From assembly GCA_964036315.1 (NCBI GenBank), contig OZ038480.1:7223703-7287702 (forward strand): a stretch of DNA of 64,000 nt, read 5' to 3'. The first letter of the stretch is position 1, and each line of letters begins with the position of its first letter. Positions 15,101 through 31,093 of this stretch are shown piece by piece. This DNA comes from Acanthosepion esculentum (lineage: Eukaryota; Mollusca; Cephalopoda; Sepiida; Sepiidae). A program made the position numbers and the translations under genes. Under the pieces are notes generated by a model, which saw only the letters and a program-made list of their open reading frames with translations, did no database searches and was not told the DNA's origin.

Positions 15101-18100
15101 CTTTTCATAAACTCTATTCTCTTTCCTATAACAATATCACGTCACCTTTTCATAAACTCTATTCTCTTTCCTATAACAATATCACGTCACCTTTTCATAA
15201 ACTCTATTCTCTTTACTATAACAATATCACGTCACCTTCTCATAAACTCTATTCTCTTTCCTATAACAATATCACGTCACCTTTTCATAAACTCTATGCT
15301 CTTTCCTATAACAATATCACGTCACCTTTTCATAAACTCTATTCTCTTTACTATAACAATATCACGTCACCTTTTCATAAACTCTATTCTCTTTACTATA
15401 ACAATATCACGTCACCTTTTCATAAACTCTATTCTCTTTCCTATAACAATATCACGTCACCTTTTCATAAACTCTATTCTCTTTACTATAACAATATCAC
15501 GTCACCTTTTCATAAACTCTATTCTCTTTACTATAACAATAGCACTTTAACACATCTTTTTTTTATGTGATCATTACATATTTCTAGTGAGAAATGAAAA
15601 ATAAAGAATTCTTTAAAAAACGGTTAAAGAAGAATTTTATGCTACTGTTCCTTTTTCCTTAACACTCATCTGGAGCGAACACCCAATATCCTTAAAAATG
15701 TCCAACTTAAGAGTTCTATTGTAGAATATTCTAACAGTTTGATTCTACCAATTTGTGACTGCAGTTCCTTCTTGAAACTCTTTCCTAGTTGAGTTCCACT
15801 GATCTATAATATTTGAAATCGGGTCAAATTCTAATTAATGTACACCGATTGGTTTTACTTAAATCTGTGAACAAAAATGTCAGTCACAGAATATTTACAA
15901 TAAAAATGAAGAAAATAAAACTTTGAATTTCGTGAGCTTTTTGAGGAGATTCCAGTGAAATTGAGATTCTAACTGATGTACATTTGTGGGATACTTACTT
16001 TATGCTGAGCCAATTGTGGTAGGGCTTTGAGGATTGCACTCTTCAGTACAGGGTCAGGTTCTCGGCCCATCTGATAGAGAAGCAGGGGCAAAAAATAACT
16101 GGCCTACAACATGCAAAAAAAAAAAAAAAATTGATAGAAAACACAAGAGAAACATCCAGAAAACATTTTCTAACTATGAAGTTTTAGGTCATTTTTTTTA
16201 TGCTGCTTTGTATCAAGTTTCTAGCTTTGGTCTGATTTTTAAAGTACATAGGATGAAATAGAAATAAATTCGCTTCCAAATTAAATGAAATTTACATATC
16301 TGAAGAATTTGTCTTTTATGAATAACTTCTTAAATAATACTTTTTTTAATCATTTCACCCAAAGCAAGGCAATATAGCCACTAAGACACAAGGGGTTACT
16401 GAGTGTGAAAGAATAAGAAAGAGAAAAACATTATTAATGACCAAGGACAACAAAAGAAGAGGAATCAAGAAGACAGTACATAACAATTGACATTGCATTT
16501 AAATTTTTAAAAATTAAAGCATGAAGCCAAAAGAGAGAGTTCCACGAGCAAGAAGTGCAAGAGAAGAAACTTCTAGCATAGAACTTACAGTTGAATCTAA
16601 CCAATTGAACTGTAAATTGATGGAAACTTGCTACCAATCTGGTACTGTGCTTAGTTTCATGAAGTCTAGGTACTGTAGTGGAAAGTTCATCCAAACAGTT
16701 ACCATGAAAGTATTTATAGAAAAGGCAGGAAGAAGCCATGTCATGGCAGTAGGAAAGTGACTGAAGTTGAGATGCCAGGTCAGGACCAATAAAATTACAG
16801 GTTCTTCTTAGGATTTTATCAAAAATTTCTAAATCTATAACAGGAGCACCAGACAAGGAAGAATGGTAGACTTAAGACAGATTCTGGCGAGAAAAATTGT
16901 CTAGCACACAACATAGTGAACCAACTTTCTTAGCAGTTGATTCAATATAATCTATCCACCTCATGTCAGGGGAAAATTTTAGTTCGAGAAGGTGCAATGA
17001 GTCCCTCTCCTGGAGGTTAGCATCAGCCATGATGATGGAAAGTAAAAAGGGTTCTCTCAGATGATTAAAAGAGAGCAGTTTCGTTTTTGAGGTATTAAAA
17101 TTAACAAGCCACTCCTTGCCCCATTTAACAACAAATTGGAGGTCATTTTCTTTAGGTCAGCTGCCAATTTGGCAATGGAATCTTTTAGCATATTTACCTT
17201 CTCTCTACTCTAAAAGTTTGTCATCATTTTTGGTTTTAATGACCTCATAATAGATTTCAATTGGTTTTATTATTTTTTCTCCAACTTTAGTTTAAATCTC
17301 ACCAGAAGCTTTTTCCTTGTTCCTCATCCATCATCTTTGCAAATGGTTGCTTATGGATGGTCTGAGTAGTTGCAATGAAAAGAGGATGGAATTAAGATGA
17401 AAGAAATACTAATCAAAATTTAATTATAGCTGCCATCACTTCCTTTGATAAAAATTAAATATTACTACTACTAATAATGCCATTTCCATCCAAAATGTAC
17501 GTGATTATGACTCTCCACAGATTCCTTTTCACCATTATTGGTGAATTGTCATGTATTCTTGGAAAAGATAGTGAAGTGCTTTTGCCTTCTCCACAGGTTT
17601 GAATTCAGTGTTATCTCTTCTCTTGAACAGGTGGCCACTCAAAGCTAGAGAGCTCAGTCTACCTTGCCATTTCATCCCTGGAGTAGAGATAGATTGACGT
17701 CTTTCCAAACGGTATTTGTGTGAAAGCAAATGGAATAGACAAGCCTGGAACCTACCTTTCTGATTCTGCTTTGCTGTCTACACGTCCACTGCTAATATTA
17801 TTAGTATAAGTATTATTATTAGTGGGCTATAATATTAGTATAAATAAAGCACGTGGAGTTAAGATAAAAGAAATACATGTCAACTAATAATGGTTGACTC
17901 TTAAAAATAATGTACATCTTATTTGTAATAAATTATTCAATTTATTTACTTTTCTTACTATTTGCAAAAAGTAAACATCACAGGACATATTGAAGAGAAG
18001 CAAGGAGAAACAGCGTGTAACCTGTTTAATAAATTGGTAAGATGGCAGAACAAGGAACACTAAAAGAAAGAAGGGTTGTAAATGGGCAAGAGTTAATCAG

Positions 18101-18955
18101 AAGACAAGACAGGAAATTGTAGAGAGTCATGATTGCTCATATCCTGAAAGAGGATGACACATAAAAGAAGAATGCTTCTTGATACCATCACAACGGAATA
18201 TCTCATTAGTAAATAATGGGAGATCAGTCATATTGTATTTTAGATTATAGAACAGTTATAGTTGTGATATTATAGCCCACAATTATGGAATTTAAAAAAA
18301 TATTTTGATAAGTTTTCAATTTGAGTTTAGTGAAAAGAAAAAAAATCCAAAAACATTTGGAATAATGTGACTTACTTGTCTGACATCTTTTTTCGCAATA
18401 ACAAGCAAATTTTCCAAAGCTTTTGTCGATAAGTGTTTACATTGGGGTGTGATGAATATGGAGGCCAGTACGTTGGTCAAGGAAAGAGATATTTGATCGG
18501 TAAAGGGAAGGGACTCTTGCAGGTTGGTCAACCAGAGAAGACTGTCACTTGGTGTGCCATGAACCAAATTATAGCAGAGTCGCATGTATGTAGCACATTC
18601 ATAAGCTTCTTCTGTGAGAGCAACAGGAAAGTCGCATGTTGACTGGGGAGAAAAAAATCACAGTTTAAACCTTTAATAAACAATGTCAAAATAATATGAA
18701 AATTCATTGGCAAATTGAATTAGCTTAGACATTACAAAGCTTTCATGATTCTTACACATATGTAGATTGTTTCATGTTCATGACAAATAAATGAAGAGGC
18801 TGAGCAAGTGAGCCTTGAGGTAAACCTCTCTCCCATAACTACAAGCCATACAATCAAGTCTTTAAACTTTGCAATATTTATGGAGGAAAAGCGGTCAATA
18901 TTGGAGATAGAATATTTACAAATATAGACAGTGTAAACATAAAAATTAGTAGTTT

Positions 18956-18997
<42 letters not shown>

Positions 18998-21900
18998 AAA
19001 TGATTATTAAATATTTGCTTGAATGTATAAAATCTATTAAAATAACTTTATGAAGTGTAAATGTGTAGATAAAGAAAAATCAAACTTAGAATTAAGTGGC
19101 GGGGCTGAAAAGTTCATTGGTTGATTATAAGAGTGATGCTACAGCTGTGAAATCTTGCGTGCATTAATTTCAACTCTTCTTATAAATAAGAACTACATTG
19201 TTTCTTTCCAGGTAAACTGACATCTGACTGTTCAAAGAAGACTATTCATCCTGTTGGTCAAAAAAGTCAACAACAGCAGATATGACGCCATCACTACTGC
19301 GATACTAGTTCCCAGTCAAGTGTTTTGTTTTTCATGTTGGAGAACTGGTGATAGTCAAAACAGGAGAATATGGAGGGTGATCAGCCAGTTGAAAGCCCCA
19401 ATCATGCATAGCAGCCATTGAAACCAAGGACCTGTGTGATGGATCATTGTCCTGATAGAACAAGACTCCTTACATCAAGTTTTTGGTCTTGATAGCCTTT
19501 CGGAAATGCCTCGGCAAGCTTGCATATTACTCTCCATTGATGATGTGGGCTTTTTGAAGATAGGCAATAAATGCAGTGACATTTGCATCCCCCCAAAAAG
19601 TGAATCCATCACCTTCCCTGTAGATTAAACAACCCTGGCCTTCTTTGGAGCATGTGAGGAGGGGTGTCCCTACTGCATGGATGGTTTCTTGGGTTAGAAA
19701 ATGTTCAAGGAAGACAGCTGGATCTGCCTCAAACAATGTCAGATTTTCTCATGATGTGATCAGCTTATACCTTTTTGATCAGGTGTCAGAAGATGTGAAA
19801 TCCACCGAGCAGAAACCTTCTTCGTGCCAAGCACACTGTGCAGAATAGTCTCAACTCTCTCACGGGATATGCCAAAAACATTGGCGATTTGATTTATAGA
19901 CAATCACCTGCCATCTATCACCATGTGGTGAACATGATCAAGGTTTCCCTCAGTGGTTGCAGTTGCAGGATGTCCAGACCTTGGGTCATCTTCAAAACTC
20001 TCTCCCCTTCTAAATTCATCTGCCACTTTTGCACTGTTGATAAAAACCATGTCAGCATGAATGTCCTTGGGGGGCTAAACTCTTTTTCTGCAGGCACTCG
20101 ATAATACCACAATGCCAAATTTTGTCCATTTTCAAGAAAATTTGGTACTAGTTACTTCTGAAGTTTTTTTGAACAGTCAGATATTAGCTTACTTGGAAAG
20201 GAACAATGCGGTTGGTCATAAGAAAACTTGAAATGAATGCATGCAGGATTTCGCAGCTCTAGCATCATTCCTTCAGAGTCAGCCTATGAACTTTTTAACC
20301 CACCCTTGGACATATCGATGCCAACTTCATGAGAATAGCAAAGAGATTTCTGACTGGTGAAGTAGGAATTAAGGTTAATATTAGATTTGAGACAAATTAA
20401 ATCCAGTGATTATCTGAGATTATCTATAAGGCATAGAAACTCCCCAAAAACATTTAAGCACAGAGATAGTGAAGTTGGGATGGAAGTGATTTTAGAAGAG
20501 TAAAAGTGGCCTTCAGTGCAATGCATATTAGTAAAAAATAACTTCTCTAAAAGCAAATGTCACTTTGTCATGATAAAGCTAAGATTTATTTGACCCTCTT
20601 ACCTGACAGAAAGACTTAAGCAATATGACATACCAACACACCAGCATGAAATATTTGAGTATAATTACCTTTGAAATAAAACTTATATTTATTTTAAAAA
20701 AATAATTTTAGTGCATTAAGTTTATTTAAAACAATGAAAAACTGAATTTAACATTCTTTGAATTTTTATTACATTTTAGTATGTGTGATGAGTTAGTAGC
20801 AATGGTCAAATGCCAAAAGAAATATGAGAACAGTCCAACTAACAGAATTAACAAAGTTTGCAATAAAAAGAAAAAATGGGGCAAAAATGAAATATCAAGC
20901 AAGGAAACAATATATGTAAAAGCAAGTTAAAGTTTACAAAAGCTATGTAAGCGAACGCAGTGGTCTGTTTTATAGACAAGGCGGATCTGGATTGAGTCAA
21001 CTCAAACTGTAAACTGACCTATTTTATTGACTAAGAAAAATATCCCAGCATGCATTTGTGGACTTCTGCCTATAAAAGAGGAGGGGGAAATGTTTTGCAG
21101 TCATTCCTCAGAATTCCCTTCCAAATGTGCTGGTCAAACTCTCTGCCTCTGGGCAGAGATGATCCCCAGACGAGGCTATGTCAAAGGGCAGAGTCTTGTC
21201 TCGGAAGACAGCTACCCAACACCATTTTTTACAGGTTCTACAGAGAATTTTTGGTCAAGTCTACGGGCTTGGATACCCCACAATAAAACTCGGCCTTGTG
21301 CCACATTTGACCACATGGGGTGGTTAGTGGATATATATTCCTAGTAGGATTGAAATCAACAATGTAAGATTTTTTTTTTGGATAAACTTAAAGATTAATA
21401 ACTTGAAATTCCTAGGAAAATCTTTGTTCAAATTCAAACATTTATTTACAAAATGAGCAAAGCATAAAACATTTTCAAAATTTGGAATAAACTTAAATTG
21501 GATTAACTTAAAAGTTCAGATACAAGATTATAAGGGGCAAGGTAAAATGGCGCCTGTAAAGATTTATTACAATAAGTACATTCAAATTAAAATATAAACC
21601 AAAAAAAAATGTACAAACACTTCAGGAAAGGAAAAACTTGTTTTTGTTTAGTTTTATGAAATTGCAATCACACTGTTTATTGTAGTCTGATTTTTTCTTG
21701 ACAGATGGAATTTTACCCTCATGACTGTATATTTACAATGTCTACAACATAACAGATGTACATTTGTCATTTGCGGAATGCAAGATTATTTTAAAGTGTT
21801 ATTTCAAATTTGAGAATAATAAATGTCTGGAAACTAAAGGCCACCATTTTGACCATCTCTTGTGATTGTAGAATCCAAAGGTAACTTGTATTAATCTTAT

Positions 21901-24900
21901 AATGTCTGAATAAATTTAGTATTACAATATCTATGCAAGTTTTTCCTTTCCTGAAGAGTGTATACATTTTTGGCAGACTGTATATGTTTAATTTATGAAC
22001 ACATAAATAATCCTGTCATGTTTGACAAATATTACACTTATAGATTAATAGTCATTTATGAAACCTGGTTTATTTTGGTATGATTAAGAATTGAACTCAC
22101 AACACAAGGAAAGTATTGGTCTGCAAGACTAGCTTGTTAACCATCACACCATATAATTTGATTACATGATTAATAATGAATGTATTATCAAGTGGACATT
22201 GTAAGTGAATAAAAAAGAGAAATACAATTACTATTTCTTTTGTAGAAGAACTTTGGTTTGTTCCTTCCTCAGAGTCTTTAGAATGGTTAACATGTAACTT
22301 TTCCAATGCTTCAATGAGGGAAGTGGTGGCCATTTGTAGTGAGTGCTGTACAGAGGAACTCACTTGGGGGGCCAACATCAGATGCAATACAGGAAGCACC
22401 AGACAGCCACACAGAATCGTATGCATTAAATCAATAGAAGAGTTTGTCAAATAAAGCAAAGCTGAAAATAATTTAAAAATAAAACAAAATTAATGAATAT
22501 TTATTCCTTTGAAATTGAATGTAACAAGATAGAAACATTTACATTAAAAATAAAATGTTCCTTTTAAGTTGGAAACTTAATTTCTTATTAGTTTGGCGAT
22601 AACATGAAAACATCAGCTATAAAGTAATGTTTTGAAAATAGTCAAGTTTTTTTGCATTTATTGTTCAGCATTAATCAAAAGAAGAAATCTGTGTAGAAAA
22701 AAATAAATCCTATGGAGAAAACATTACTTTCCATTACTTTACCTGTTCAAGACAAGAAATTTGCTAGTAAATTGGAACATTGTCTATTCTGTTTATTCAA
22801 TAATGGACTGTCATTTAAAAAAAAAAACAGAAGTAAAAAAAAACAACTAATTTTGTGGAATAAAGTTCAATTTAAACAGGAAAGACAAGAATTTAACTCA
22901 TTTTGACAGAAAAGTTGAGTGCACTTAATCCAAAACTGCTCTATTAATTATATATACTGAGCATTACATAGTAAACATTAATTATATATACTGAGCATTA
23001 CATAGTAAACATTAGTTATATATACTGAGCATTACATAGTAAACATTAATTATATATACTGAGCATTACATAGTAAACATTAGTTATATATACTGAGCAT
23101 TACATAGTAAACATTTCTAATCAAAATAACTGTCAAACTACAAATTTACTCTCATACAACTTCATCTGAGTTGAACTGAAAGTGATCTTAATAAGTATTT
23201 TTTATGACTAAGTGCATTTACAAAGACAAATTATGTTGACAAATAAACATTTTTCATTAGCTCCTTTTTCCTCATCAAGCTAAAAAATAGAAATATTACT
23301 CATTTCTGTACACATCAGGATGTGTAATGGTAAAAGTGGTAGGAGGAGAATAATAATAAAAATCAGATGACAGTAAACCCAAATATCCGACATGGTTAAG
23401 TCAAAATTTGGAAGGAAAAAAGAATAGGTTTATCTACTGTATAGAATGCCTTCTTTGTAAGTTCTGATAAAGCAAAAGAAATGAAAAGAACCACTTTCAT
23501 ACATTCATAAACATCTGATTGAATGGGAATTGGATATTTAGACCAAAAGATATTAATCTCTAGAAATGTTCAGTGGAATGAATTTTTAATGCATTTAGTG
23601 CCAAATATATTATTTCCACTTTACCTATAAAATGACAAATAATGATAATTATATAATGTCAACTTTTTGAAATTTATGTTGTCTTGTCATTCTGGTGTCA
23701 CTAATATCTGCTTTTCAGCAAAATACTATATTTAGTCTCCGGGACACATCCACATTGTGTTCTATTTTGGGCCAATGCAAAAAATTATTGATACTAAAGG
23801 CATTAACAAGAAGACAATCAGCCAGCATTTCTCTAAAGTTCTAAGACGTATTTTAGATTTATGCCTTTATCTTTGCTGCAGTTCCAACAATTGAGATTTT
23901 ATATAAATGAGGACAAAAAAATGGTAAAGTAGAGGCCAACCCTGTCAGTAACATAGCGAAATAAAAGTATTTTTTTAAAAAAGTTTACTGAAAATTTGAA
24001 AACGTTAATTTCTTGTTATATACACAGCATCAAGAATTGAGAGTGATTGGTATGGTAAGCAAGATGTATTTGACTAAATTCTGGCATCTTTAGATTCCTG
24101 GAATTAGAATATAATACTTAAAAGGTAACAGTTGAATCAGACCAGGAAACAATGGTATTAAAAAGTGCTCAATACACGTGTGAAAACAAAATAAAATAAA
24201 AACATGTAGAGCTTTTAACTTTAAAAATCAGGAGATCAGTTGAATCCGCAGCCTTGGTTTCAACCTTATGGTATCCTCAGGCAATTTTTATCAGTTACCT
24301 CCCAATGCTTTATTTTTTAAAAAAAACTAATGAATTCAATATTATTTTAAAAAAATAAACAAACAAACACAATGTTGGGTGTAATAGAAAGGGAGGAGGA
24401 GGAGGAGGATGTGAAGAAGGAAGAAGAAGAGGGAGGAAAATAAAGCAAGAATATTATAATATGATCGGGGGGGCGGGGGGCTGGTAATTGAAATGTACAT
24501 TTTTTTTTTTTTATCCAACCTCATATATGCTTAAAAGGAATTTTTTAGTATGTATGCAAGGACTCATGACTTCGGATTTATTGTTCAAAAGGTTCTTTGG
24601 ATATGAAAATGTTATTATTGCTAATTTTTCCTGTTGGCAGAGGTTGCTGATATTATTGTGGTTATTATAAGGCTTTGCTTTTTTCAAAATTTTCCAGTTT
24701 ACAATCAGATCCCTGTTGTTTTTTTGTCTTTTAAATTCCACACATGGTTAGCTAGTTTGGTAGAGCACCTAAGACTGACTAGCTTGAATGACAACCTATG
24801 ACTGTACCATCTATGTTTGAAAGAACCTTCAGTACATCCTATGTATGTTTTATTCTGGCCATTAATATCTGTTACTTCTGCTTTATAGATTATTGCTTCA

Positions 24901-25025
24901 GTTTTATAAGTTTTATCTAATGGACATCTATTTTTATTTCTACAGTTACATAAATTACCAGTGTTAACTATATTTTGCTGCACGGTAATTTTGAAATTTC
25001 TGGTGTTTTGTATATTTATTTTGAT

Positions 25026-25068
<43 letters not shown>

Positions 25069-28000
25069 TATATATATATATATATATATGGAAGACAACC
25101 TAAGGTAACATTATGTGACATGTGCCAGATGTGAACATGTTCATTTCTTTTTCAGACATTTAGAGAACATTAACATGACAACTTCCAATCAAACACAGGA
25201 AATGAAAAGTTACACCATGCTACTCTCAGCAATCGCCAACCCTGTCATCTTGAAGGTAGTCAGTTTCTTGAACCTCTTATTGAATAAATATTTTTTTCTG
25301 TTTTTCTAAGTTCAACATGTGTACAATTTAAAAAGAAAATAGTCTTTTTATTGAATATATTTCAGTTGTTTATCATCAGTCCAACCACTTTTATCTTTGT
25401 TTTGTTTTAAACAACATCTCCAAATATCACTCTGAAAATTTGACTTGTGATAAAAGCGTTCTTAAAGTTTATCTCTTTCTTGAGATGTGGTCAGTTCAAT
25501 CTCTATATTAAGTACTGCTGACCTGAGAAGCCAAATAACATGAGAATGTCATGAATTCTGCAAACTACTTGAAAGGAATGAGAGCAACAATATCCATGGA
25601 TCTGGTAAAGCTTCCATTTGGCATTCTTGGAAAGTTGCTGTATGTAACAGACATCTGAGTAAGTTTGGAGCTGACAGATGTTGAAACATTGTGATAACGA
25701 GAAGATAAGTAATATAGCCAGAAAAATCAATATATAATAGAAACTTTGTTTTTTTTTCTACTTATTTTATACAGAATGAAAACCTTATTAAAACTATGAA
25801 TATATTATGCGATGTGCGCAAATGTGGACATGTTCATTTCTTGTTCAGACATTTACAGAACACGGATCAAGTTAAGATTCTGAAGAATTCGGTGAACGAA
25901 TCACCGAGTCATTAGAAACAAGTAGCACCAGATATTGGATATTCCAGGTGATCTGCCTAAAAAGGTTGTATAGAAGAAAACTGTGGCATACCCCGAAGGC
26001 CAAAATGCTTTCATGTGTTGCATGCTGGTTTTGCAGAAAAAAGAAGAAAGCAAGAAAAATGCTTCACCACCAAATGAGTGAAATCAAGTAAATGATTCTT
26101 TGCTAACCAATAGTGGTTCAAGCGTCTGAGTCAAATGGAATGCACAGAAAAATATGCCAATCCATTTCTATACTCCACTAATAGAAAACCTAAAAAGGAT
26201 CCACCAGACTGTTACAAAAGCAACTAACTTTTCCTACCAGACAGTTTTTGCATGGAGGCTGTGTGTGTGTGTGTGTGTGTGTACATGGAGATTGGAACTT
26301 TTATTATACAGCAAATAATTACAGCATAGTAACAATGAGCCCCAAGCTCACACCCTGCACGAGGCACTGCAGAAGTACAGTGGCTAAGTGGACAATTAAA
26401 GCAGTGTCAAAAAAAAAACAAAAAACGTTTGAATCTCTTGGAAGGTGGCTGGACAGATGAAAAGCACGAGTTGAGAGCAACAACTCCAAAGATTAATGAA
26501 CGTGACACATCTGAGGAAGGCCTGAGAGCAGACTGGTCAAAACATTGCAATAAAGACAAGGATGCTAGTCTGGAAAAAAATTAACATTGTCAATAATATT
26601 GATGATGTCATTATCTGCTGATTAGCTTTAAAGGGGAGACAATTAGGGTCTTTTTATTTCAACTTTATTTCAGCTGATGGTGTCATATACTATGTCTTGA
26701 AGGATTGGCTGTAAAGGAATAAAATTCTTATCAAGATTTTTAGAGTCAATGATATAGAATCCACTATTGTAGGCTACTGGATGGCTAAAATGCTAAAAGG
26801 TCTACCATTGGACTTAGTAGAAAAGATGACAGCACTGTGTTGATAATTACTAATAAATTCAATTTTTGAGAAATCCACCCCTGCAAGGAATACAGGCTGT
26901 AGCCTTACATTTATTCTCATTTAAGATAATCAACAAATGTCAAATTTGAAATTCTTGTTATTTTATTTATTTTTAAGGTATATATTCTTTAAATCATTCT
27001 ATTTTTCTCTTATATATTAAGAATTTGGCTATGGTTTTAAAGATATACCATGTGTGTTTCAAAATTATCATAAGTGGCAAAATATGCCAACAAGGCGTAG
27101 AAGCTTAGATGTGAGTGGCCTTTTTGTTGCATTAACTTATTAATTTTAATGAAATGAGTTTTTTCTATAAAATAAAACCGAAAATACAACTGGTCTTAAG
27201 TCAACATGAGATGCATGTGGAGTTTATAAGAAAAGTGTATAACATTTAAATGGAATTAAATCTTGATACTTGTATGGCAAGATAGAAAACTTATTCACAG
27301 TCGGATTTCACAAAGCAAATCAGTAATAACAGCTTCAAGTAGTTAACCCCAAAAAGCAAGCACACTTCCTAGTGGCACTGGTGTCAAGCAGTTTGATGGA
27401 TAGCTTGAACTGATATGAGTTGAACTGGGGAGGGGAGGTAGCAAATGATGTGGATGAGTGTATGGAGGACACTTCCTCCATGAAGACAGAAAGAAAAATA
27501 TACCAGTTGAAAAAGGTCAGCAACTGAATTAAAAAAGAAAAGAAAAAAAAACAAAAACAATCCTGATTGTAAATTGTTCAGATGTCACAGAGTTCACAAG
27601 TGGAAACAGTAGTTTCTCGGAGAAAGTTTTAAAAAGGTAACAAAAGGTTCATGCCTGAAGGAATGTAGGTGAGAGTTTATAGCAAAAATGTTGAGCATTG
27701 AGACAAATTGGAAAGATTTTAGATATCAGAGTTTATGGAAAAAATAGAGGTTAATAAATGATTCAGGAAAGGCAATTGGGACGGGATGGGATTTTCCCAA
27801 CGTTTCATTTATATCTAAATTCTTAATGTAAAGGATGCAGGTTTTTTTTTCCAGAAATAAGTCTAAAAAAATTTGCTGTGCAAAGGTGAGGGTTTTTGTA
27901 GGCCTATGCTAACTCCAAGGAAGTTTATCTATGCCAGATGGTAAACTGAATTCCTGTTTGTTATGTAAATTTTTTAGACTCATTTCAGGAGGAAAAAAAA

Positions 28001-30693
28001 AAAAGCGTACTTGATGCTAGCAAATATGGTATATGTGGTCCAGACTGACAGAAGAATTTTTTAAACTGCTTTGGTGAAAGTCTGCAATTTTAAGCAGCAA
28101 ATTAACAGTACTCTGAAAACAAATGGTTAAATGCATGTATCCAAGGAACCAATGAAAAGGAGTTTACCCAGAGAGCAGTGGTGTCTGGCTTCATCCACCA
28201 AGATGATCAATTAGGATTTAAAAGACAAGTTTTATTCCTTGTTAAAAGAATATGTCCAATTTTCTCCATCTCCTTCACGGTGTTTATCGTCATCCTCTCC
28301 CCCTATTCCCTTTCTCTCCCCCTGGTGGCAGGGATGACTGTGAATCAAAGAGAGTAATGTGAGGCCATTCACATGAAATTGATTTTGGTGAACTGTGTGG
28401 CCAGATGTGCCTCCCTCATGGGCAAAAGGGGATTGAGACAGACAAGATTTGGAAAACCTTGTTGCATCGGGTTGTCGGATGTTTGGTCTGTCAAGATCTG
28501 CCTTGGTTACGCCAACCTGACTGACACTACATTCTTCCACAGGTTTGTCCATTCAAATAGTTTAAATCTTAACCTATTCCACCATTGCGGCTCTTTGGGG
28601 GTTGGTCACCCTCAGTCTGGTCTTTCCTCTTCAAACTTACTGCCATGGGTGCCCCCCCACAAGGAGTTGGAACTTCAGACAGCTTTGCTCTTGAGATCAT
28701 TGGGGCAATTAAGTCCTCTACCATGACAAGGAATGGCCATATATATTTTACACTGGATGTTGAGTGAACAGTTTGTTATCAAATGTACCAATTTGACTTA
28801 TTATTACTTTAATGGCAACAACAGAAATCAATAAATAAGAAAAGTATAAAATTATCATTAAATATATAAAAACAGTTTTCATTATTGTTGCTGCTAAAAT
28901 TAAATATTTCAGAGAAATTCAGGACCGAACAAAAAACAAAATGCAAACATATGAACATTATTCAGTAAAATAAAATACTGAGGTTATATATTTCTCTCTG
29001 TTACCAGGAGTGGGCAAACTTTTCAGTGCAAGGGCCACATTAAAAAATTCACAATTTTATTGGGCCGTATAGTATATTAACCCAAAATAATTAGCTGTCT
29101 ATATTTCCATATTTTTACCAAAATAATTAATATTTAAAATAGACAAAAAAAAAAAGGCTTTTAAAGAAAAAATGAAATTAATTTTTATTAATTAATATTT
29201 TAAAGTACTGTAGAAGATTCACATGAAACTCATTTATTTGAAAGACAAAGTAACTCTGTTTAAAGTACTTTAAAGGAAAAATTATTAATAAGTATTTTTA
29301 AATTGGAGATTTACATGAAACACATTTAAAAGACAAAATAACCTTGTTTTAAGAAAAAAAATACTTTTATTAATTAATATTATAAAGTAGAAAAACAAAT
29401 TAACTTTGTTTAACTAAAAAAACAATTCTTACTAATATTTTAAAGTAGAAACTTAAAATAAAACATATAAAGTAACTAAATTTAAAGAAAAACATTAAAT
29501 TAGATTTTAAAGTAGTAAGTTCACATGAAAGAGATTTATTTGAAAAACAAAGTAATTCAGCAACAGGAGGATCTCAATGACTTAAAGAGAATAATGTAAC
29601 TAACTGCAGTCATTTACCAGTTTGTTAAAATTAGGCATCAAATTGCTTGCAACATTTATTTGGCACTGCTTGGTAACTTTCTCTTTCAAATTTACTAACA
29701 TTTGGTGGGCTGCATAAATTCTTTTGGCAGGCTGCATGTGTCCTGTGGGCTGTAGTTTGCCAACCCCTGTTCTAGAATGCATCAGCCAACATTGGGTCCC
29801 AAAATGCTTCAGTAGGGGTAAAGTAAGCATAAAGAATGATGATGGTGATGATGATCTCCACCTTCATATCAACACAGTTGTGACCTTAATGAAACATGCA
29901 ATGTTGGGAGGCAACCAGCAGTGATTTTTGGAAGTTGACAAATGATGCACTTGCAAACTGATTTTCTTTTCTTCTTCATCAACATATAGTTCTCCTGTTT
30001 AGAAAAATATCAAACAGGTGCACACATGTAAAAAAATCAGCCATTTTGAATATCTTCTTAAAATAAGATCTGTTAAGTGAGTGCTAAAATTCTCAGCACC
30101 TGATTTCTGGAAATGAGAAAGCCAGGGCATAATAGAAAACCCGTTCTTTTTTTTTTTTAAATAAAAGGAAACTTTTGTATACATGTGTAATTTTTTGTTC
30201 AATTCTCCAAGATATGACTTATTTTATCACATATACCTCCCATTTATCTCCCTTGCACTTTCAATGTTTGTCATAGGAAAAAAGCATATAAATACTTTCT
30301 TAATAGAAATTAAGACGATTCAACCAATTTCATAATCAGGACAAAAATAGTACAAGAGTATTGGTTTTAAGGCATCAATGTTGTCTTTAATAGTATGAGT
30401 GCATTTGGACTTGTAGAGTTAGGCTCGTTTTCAACAGTACAAGCGGTGGTGAGTATTTGATACCAAAGTCTGGTCCCCTCTATCTGCAAGGAGACATTTG
30501 ACTAAGCTTTGACATTACAATGAATATAGGGAAATGCTCTTGCTATTTCATCAAATTAGACATAAAGGATTTTAAAACACAATTGGGACACATTTTAGAA
30601 CAGACTTATTTTTAAAGAGTTCTTAAAATATATCCTAAAAATGAGATTATGTTTTTATTAAATCTCGCATATAAACAGTATTTTAGTTGAAGA

Positions 30694-30766
<73 letters not shown>

Positions 30767-31008
30767 TACATTTTTGGACTATTATCCTCATCTTTGTCGC
30801 CATGTTTATCATAACGTCTTGGCCATTGTGATAAATATGGCGACAAAGATGATGACAATAGTCCGAATAATATAAATAATGTACATAATACCTCATCTCA
30901 GAAATATAAACAGATACTTAAAGGCCGAAACGTTGTAATAAATATGGTTACAAAGATGATGACAATAGTCCGAATAATGTAAATAATGTACATAATAACT
31001 CATCTCAG

Positions 31009-31093
<85 letters not shown>

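Noticed and set aside
13911..15545. CRISPR-like array
   Set aside because: Units are contiguous without unique spacers, and the DNA is clearly eukaryotic nuclear.
21027..21344. 105-codon plus-strand frame in a GC-richer patch
   Set aside because: No family match, no splice or promoter support, and its end shares text with a SINE.
25503..25730. 75-codon minus-strand frame as a FOCAD exon or gene
   Set aside because: Exons B and C already join in phase without it, and the sequence matches nothing recognisable.
26512..26560. Another hammerhead motif (CTGAGGAAGGCC..AAAAC)
   Set aside because: The GAAA element is mutated and the stems do not close; counted only as a decayed relative.
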